NCBI GenBank assembly: GCA_964609385.1
Contig: CAZSSM010000119.1
Location: forward strand, 1 to 16,563
DNA from: CAZSSM01 sp964609385
Lineage (GTDB): Bacteria; Planctomycetota; Planctomycetia; Isosphaerales; Isosphaeraceae
Reading direction: 5' to 3'
Length of the DNA: 16,563 nt
Shown: positions 13,943-16,563 of the stretch, one piece after another
How positions within the stretch are numbered: position 1 is the first letter of the stretch
How the letters are laid out: every line of letters starts with the position of its first letter
Program-made: the position numbers and the translations under genes
Notes under the pieces: generated by a model
Seen by the model: only the letters and a program-made list of their open reading frames with translations
The model's database searches: none
Told to the model about the DNA's origin: nothing

Positions 13943-16435
13943 ATGCGGACCGCATCATGTCTCCGAGGGCCCGGCGGAGTCGTTGTCCTCTGCCTGGTCA
14001 CCCTGCTCATCGCGTCGTCTCAGGCTTGGGCCTGGTCGATCCCAAATCAAGAGGTCGAGGCGTTCCGCGTCCTCCCCTCGACGATCGTGCTCCGAGGACC
14101 CGATGCGGTCCAGCAACTCCTGGTCGAGCGTGGTTCGGAGGCCGATGGCTGGACCGACGGGACGTTCGAGGCGGAGTATCTCTCGACCGACCCCCAGGTG
14201 GCGACCGTTGACGAGCACGGGTTTATCGAGGCCGTCGGCGAGGGGGCCTCGACGATCGCGATCCGCCTCGACGGGGTTGAGACGGCCGTCTCGGTGAGTG
14301 TGGAGCAGATCGACGACCCACCGCCTCTGAACTTCGCCAACGACGTCGTGCCGTTGTTCACCAAGATGGGCTGCAATGGTGGTGGCTGCCACGGTAAGTC
14401 GGGGGGCCAGAACGGGTTTCGGCTCGGCCTCCTCGGGTTCGAGCCGGAGCTGGACTACCAGACACTGGTCAAGGAGGGGCGGGGTCGCCGACTCTTCCCG
14501 GCCGCTCCCGAGTTGAGCCTGCTACTCCGCAAGGGGACCGGTGAAGCCCCGCACGGCGGCGGTAAGCGGATGGAGATCGGCTCGCATGAGTACCGGGTGA
14601 TCGAGCGCTGGATCGCCATGGGCATGCCTCGAGGGCTTGAGACCGATCCCAAGGTCGAGGCGATCCGGATCACGCCGGCCGAGCGGATGCTCCAACAGAA
14701 GCAGGGCCAGCAACTCCAAGTGACGGCCATCTATTCTGACGGGTCGACCGAGGACGTGACCGCCTGGGCCCAGTATGAGAGCAACGCCAGTGAGGTCGCG
14801 TCGGTCGCCGAGGCCGGTCGGGTGACCGCTGGCGACCTCCCCGGCCAGGCGGCGATCATGGCCCGCTATCAGGGGCAGGTGGCCGTCTTCAATGCCAAGG
14901 TCCCGCAGCCCGAACCGGCCGCGATCGCCGCCTTCGAGCCGCGCAACGCCCTCGACGAGGCCGCCTTAGCCCACTGGCAGTCGCTCGGGATCGCGCCCTC
15001 GGAACCCTCCGGCAACGCCGAGTTCCTCCGACGGGCGCGGTTGGACATCACCGGGACCCTGCCGACGGTCGAGGAGATCCGCGCTTTTGAGGCCGACCCG
15101 AGCCCCGACAAGCGGGATCGGCTGATCGATGAGCTGCTGGAGAGTCCCGAGTACGCCACCTACTTCGCGATCAAGTGGGCCGACATCCTCCGAAACAAGC
15201 GGCAGGGCGACCGCGAGCGCCAGAACGGCACATTCCGATTCTATTCCTGGATCCGGACCAGCCTGCTCCGCAACACGCCGTACGATCAGTTCGTCCGCGA
15301 GATCCTCGCCGCCAGTGGGACGCCCGAGACCACACCGCCGGTGATGTGGTATCGGAACTTGAACAAGCCCGACGAGTTCGTCGACGACACGGCTCAGGTG
15401 TTTCTCGGCATGCGGCTCCAGTGTGCCAAGTGCCATCACCACCCCTTCGAGCGCTGGGGCCAGGACGACTACTACAGCTTCGCCGCGTTCTTCGGCCAGG
15501 TCGGCCGCAAGAACTCGCCGATGGCCCAGCAGCGCGGTCGTCGCGAGCAGGTCATCTACCACCGGGGCACCGGCGCGGTCCGTCACCCCAAGACCAACCA
15601 GGTCATGGCCCCTCGAGGGCTCGGCGAGTCGGACCCGACGGCCATCGGCGACTGGCAGGACCCGCGCGACGCCCTGGTCGACTGGCTGAGCACACCGGGC
15701 AACCCGTTCTTCGCCCGCGCTCTGGTCAACCGCTACTGGGCCCACTTCTTCTCGAGGGGGATCGTCGAGCCGTTGGATGACCTCCGCTTGACCAACCCGC
15801 CCAGCAACCCCGCGCTGCTCGACGCCCTGGTCAGCGAGTTCGAGCGCAGCGGATACGACCTGAAGGCCCTGATCCGGACCATCTGCACCAGCCAGCTCTA
15901 CGGGCTCTCCAGCGTGCCCAACAAATCGAATGCTCGCGACACCCAGAGTTTCGCCCGGTACTACCCCAAGCGGATGGGCGCCGAGGTCCTGGTCGACGCG
16001 ATCAGTCGGGTGACCGGTCGGGCCGAGCAGTTCGGCGGGTTTCCCCAAGGGACCCGTGCCATCGAATTGCCCGACGAGAGCGTCCCCTCAACCTTCCTGG
16101 ACACCTTCGGACGCCCGCAGCGCGACACCGCCTGCGAGTGTGAGCGCTCGGACCAGGCCAGCCTGAGCCAGAGCCTCCTGCTGCTCAACTCCGAGCAGAT
16201 CCAGTCCAAGCTCACTCACGAGCGGGGGCGGGTCGCCCAACTCATCGACGATCCCCGCCCCGATGCTGAGAAGCTCACTGAACTGTTCCTGATGGCCTTC
16301 GCCCGCGAGCCGGCCAGCTTCGAACTCGATGTCGCCCTGGAGCACATCGAGCAACGCGCCGAGTCTAAACAGCAGGCCTATGAGGACATCATCTGGGCCC
16401 TGGTCAACGCCAAGGAGTTCCAGTTCATCGACTGA
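13943..16435 (+). CDS. Secreted Big-domain / cytochrome-like / DUF1549-DUF1553 protein
   Basis: This 830-residue protein belongs to the planctomycete PSCyt/PSD families. It has a signal peptide (about 1-30, ending SSQAWA) and a first Big2-like domain (about 40-122, with DPQVATVDEHGFIEAVGEG). A cytochrome-like segment follows with CNGGGCH (144-150) and a GFRLGLLGF tail. After a second Big2-like domain (about 240-320) come DUF1549 (about 335-545) with a canonical heme motif CAKCH (494-498), and DUF1553 (about 575-825) with LVNRYWAHFFSRGIVEP and NPALLDALVSEF. It should be exported and may bind heme c. The molecular role of these families is not established; links to polysaccharide breakdown are proposed from context. 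GGGAGA precedes the ATG. The usual DUF1501 partner gene is not visible in the 128 bases that follow. Confidence 0.93.
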   Translation: MRTASCLRGPGGVVVLCLVTLLIASSQAWAWSIPNQEVEAFRVLPSTIVLRGPDAVQQLLVERGSEADGWTDGTFEAEYLSTDPQVATVDEHGFIEAVGEGASTIAIRLDGVETAVSVSVEQIDDPPPLNFANDVVPLFTKMGCNGGGCHGKSGGQNGFRLGLLGFEPELDYQTLVKEGRGRRLFPAAPELSLLLRKGTGEAPHGGGKRMEIGSHEYRVIERWIAMGMPRGLETDPKVEAIRITPAERMLQQKQGQQLQVTAIYSDGSTEDVTAWAQYESNASEVASVAEAGRVTAGDLPGQAAIMARYQGQVAVFNAKVPQPEPAAIAAFEPRNALDEAALAHWQSLGIAPSEPSGNAEFLRRARLDITGTLPTVEEIRAFEADPSPDKRDRLIDELLESPEYATYFAIKWADILRNKRQGDRERQNGTFRFYSWIRTSLLRNTPYDQFVREILAASGTPETTPPVMWYRNLNKPDEFVDDTAQVFLGMRLQCAKCHHHPFERWGQDDYYSFAAFFGQVGRKNSPMAQQRGRREQVIYHRGTGAVRHPKTNQVMAPRGLGESDPTAIGDWQDPRDALVDWLSTPGNPFFARALVNRYWAHFFSRGIVEPLDDLRLTNPPSNPALLDALVSEFERSGYDLKALIRTICTSQLYGLSSVPNKSNARDTQSFARYYPKRMGAEVLVDAISRVTGRAEQFGGFPQGTRAIELPDESVPSTFLDTFGRPQRDTACECERSDQASLSQSLLLLNSEQIQSKLTHERGRVAQLIDDPRPDAEKLTELFLMAFAREPASFELDVALEHIEQRAESKQQAYEDIIWALVNAKEFQFID

Positions 16436-16441
16436 GGAACT

Positions 16442-16500
16442 GGGAACCGGACACTCTGGTTCGCCGGACCGATCGGCTCCAAGGGATCCGGTCGGTTCCC
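16442..16500 (+). terminator. Possible terminator stem after the PSCyt gene
   Basis: GGGAACCG at 16442-16449 pairs exactly with CGGTTCCC at 16493-16500, seven bases after the stop codon region begins. The 43 bases between contain further complementary pieces (CCGGACC and GGATCCGG). It could end transcription between this gene and the minus-strand reading frame beyond it. There is no U-run and the loop is long, so it is tentative. Confidence 0.3.
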
Positions 16501-16522
16501 GTCCGGCGTGGAGGGATCGGGA

Positions 16523-16563
16523 TCAGAAGAAGAGCTCGGCGATCAGTAGGCCGATCAGCCCGC
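16523..16563 (-). CDS. Possible C-terminal end of a minus-strand gene
   Basis: Reading into the window from the right edge on the minus strand, one frame gives GLIGLLIAELFF followed by TGA (16523-16525). The peptide is hydrophobic and would suit the end of a membrane protein. Only 12 residues are visible, so this is a weak call. If real, it means the cytochrome-like gene is followed by a convergent gene and not by its usual same-strand partner. Confidence 0.25.
   Translation of the reverse strand, partial: GLIGLLIAELFF

Overview
The window looks like chromosomal DNA from a high-GC member of the Planctomycetota. The strongest taxonomic signals are a large secreted protein with Big-type domains, cytochrome-c-like heme motifs and the DUF1549/DUF1553 (PSCyt2/PSD1) architecture typical of that phylum, and a PEP-CTERM sorting tail. 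The genus cannot be fixed from this sequence. Most genes are GC-rich, but two AT-rich patches (about 3290-3960 and 9965-10062) interrupt the pattern and carry broken gene remnants.

Layout. 1-2477 (minus strand): a NYN/YacP-like protein, then sucC and the 5' part of sucD (TCA cycle succinyl-CoA synthetase). 2611-3396 (plus): a Sfp-type 4'-phosphopantetheinyl transferase whose 3' end runs into the first AT-rich patch. 3370-3985: AT-rich region with a decaying minus-strand ORF and no intact gene. 3986-6934 (minus): a tight pyrimidine operon pyrR-pyrB-pyrC', in which the dihydroorotase-like protein has lost several metal and catalytic residues and is probably a structural partner of aspartate carbamoyltransferase. 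7154-8098 (plus): ispH, transcribed divergently from pyrR. 8329-9774 (plus): an unfamiliar secreted protein combining a PD-(D/E)xK nuclease-like domain, a glycine-rich hydrophobic segment and a long 11-residue-repeat helix with an aromatic residue in each repeat. 9775-10295: no intact gene, but an orphan PEP-CTERM tail. 10296-12503 (minus): three uncharacterised genes (a small acidic protein, a polytopic membrane protein and a small beta-rich protein). 12697-13716 (plus): a FabH-type ketoacyl synthase III. 13943-16435 (plus): the DUF1549/DUF1553 cytochrome-like protein.

How the genes fit together. sucC/sucD form one enzyme. PyrR, PyrB and PyrC' form a regulated unit for early UMP synthesis; an active dihydroorotase is expected elsewhere in the genome. 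FabH and the phosphopantetheinyl transferase both serve acyl-carrier-protein chemistry but are about 10 kb apart. The item least explained by known families is the 8329-9774 protein, which is the best candidate for something undescribed. No tRNA, rRNA, CRISPR array or complete insertion sequence was recognised.
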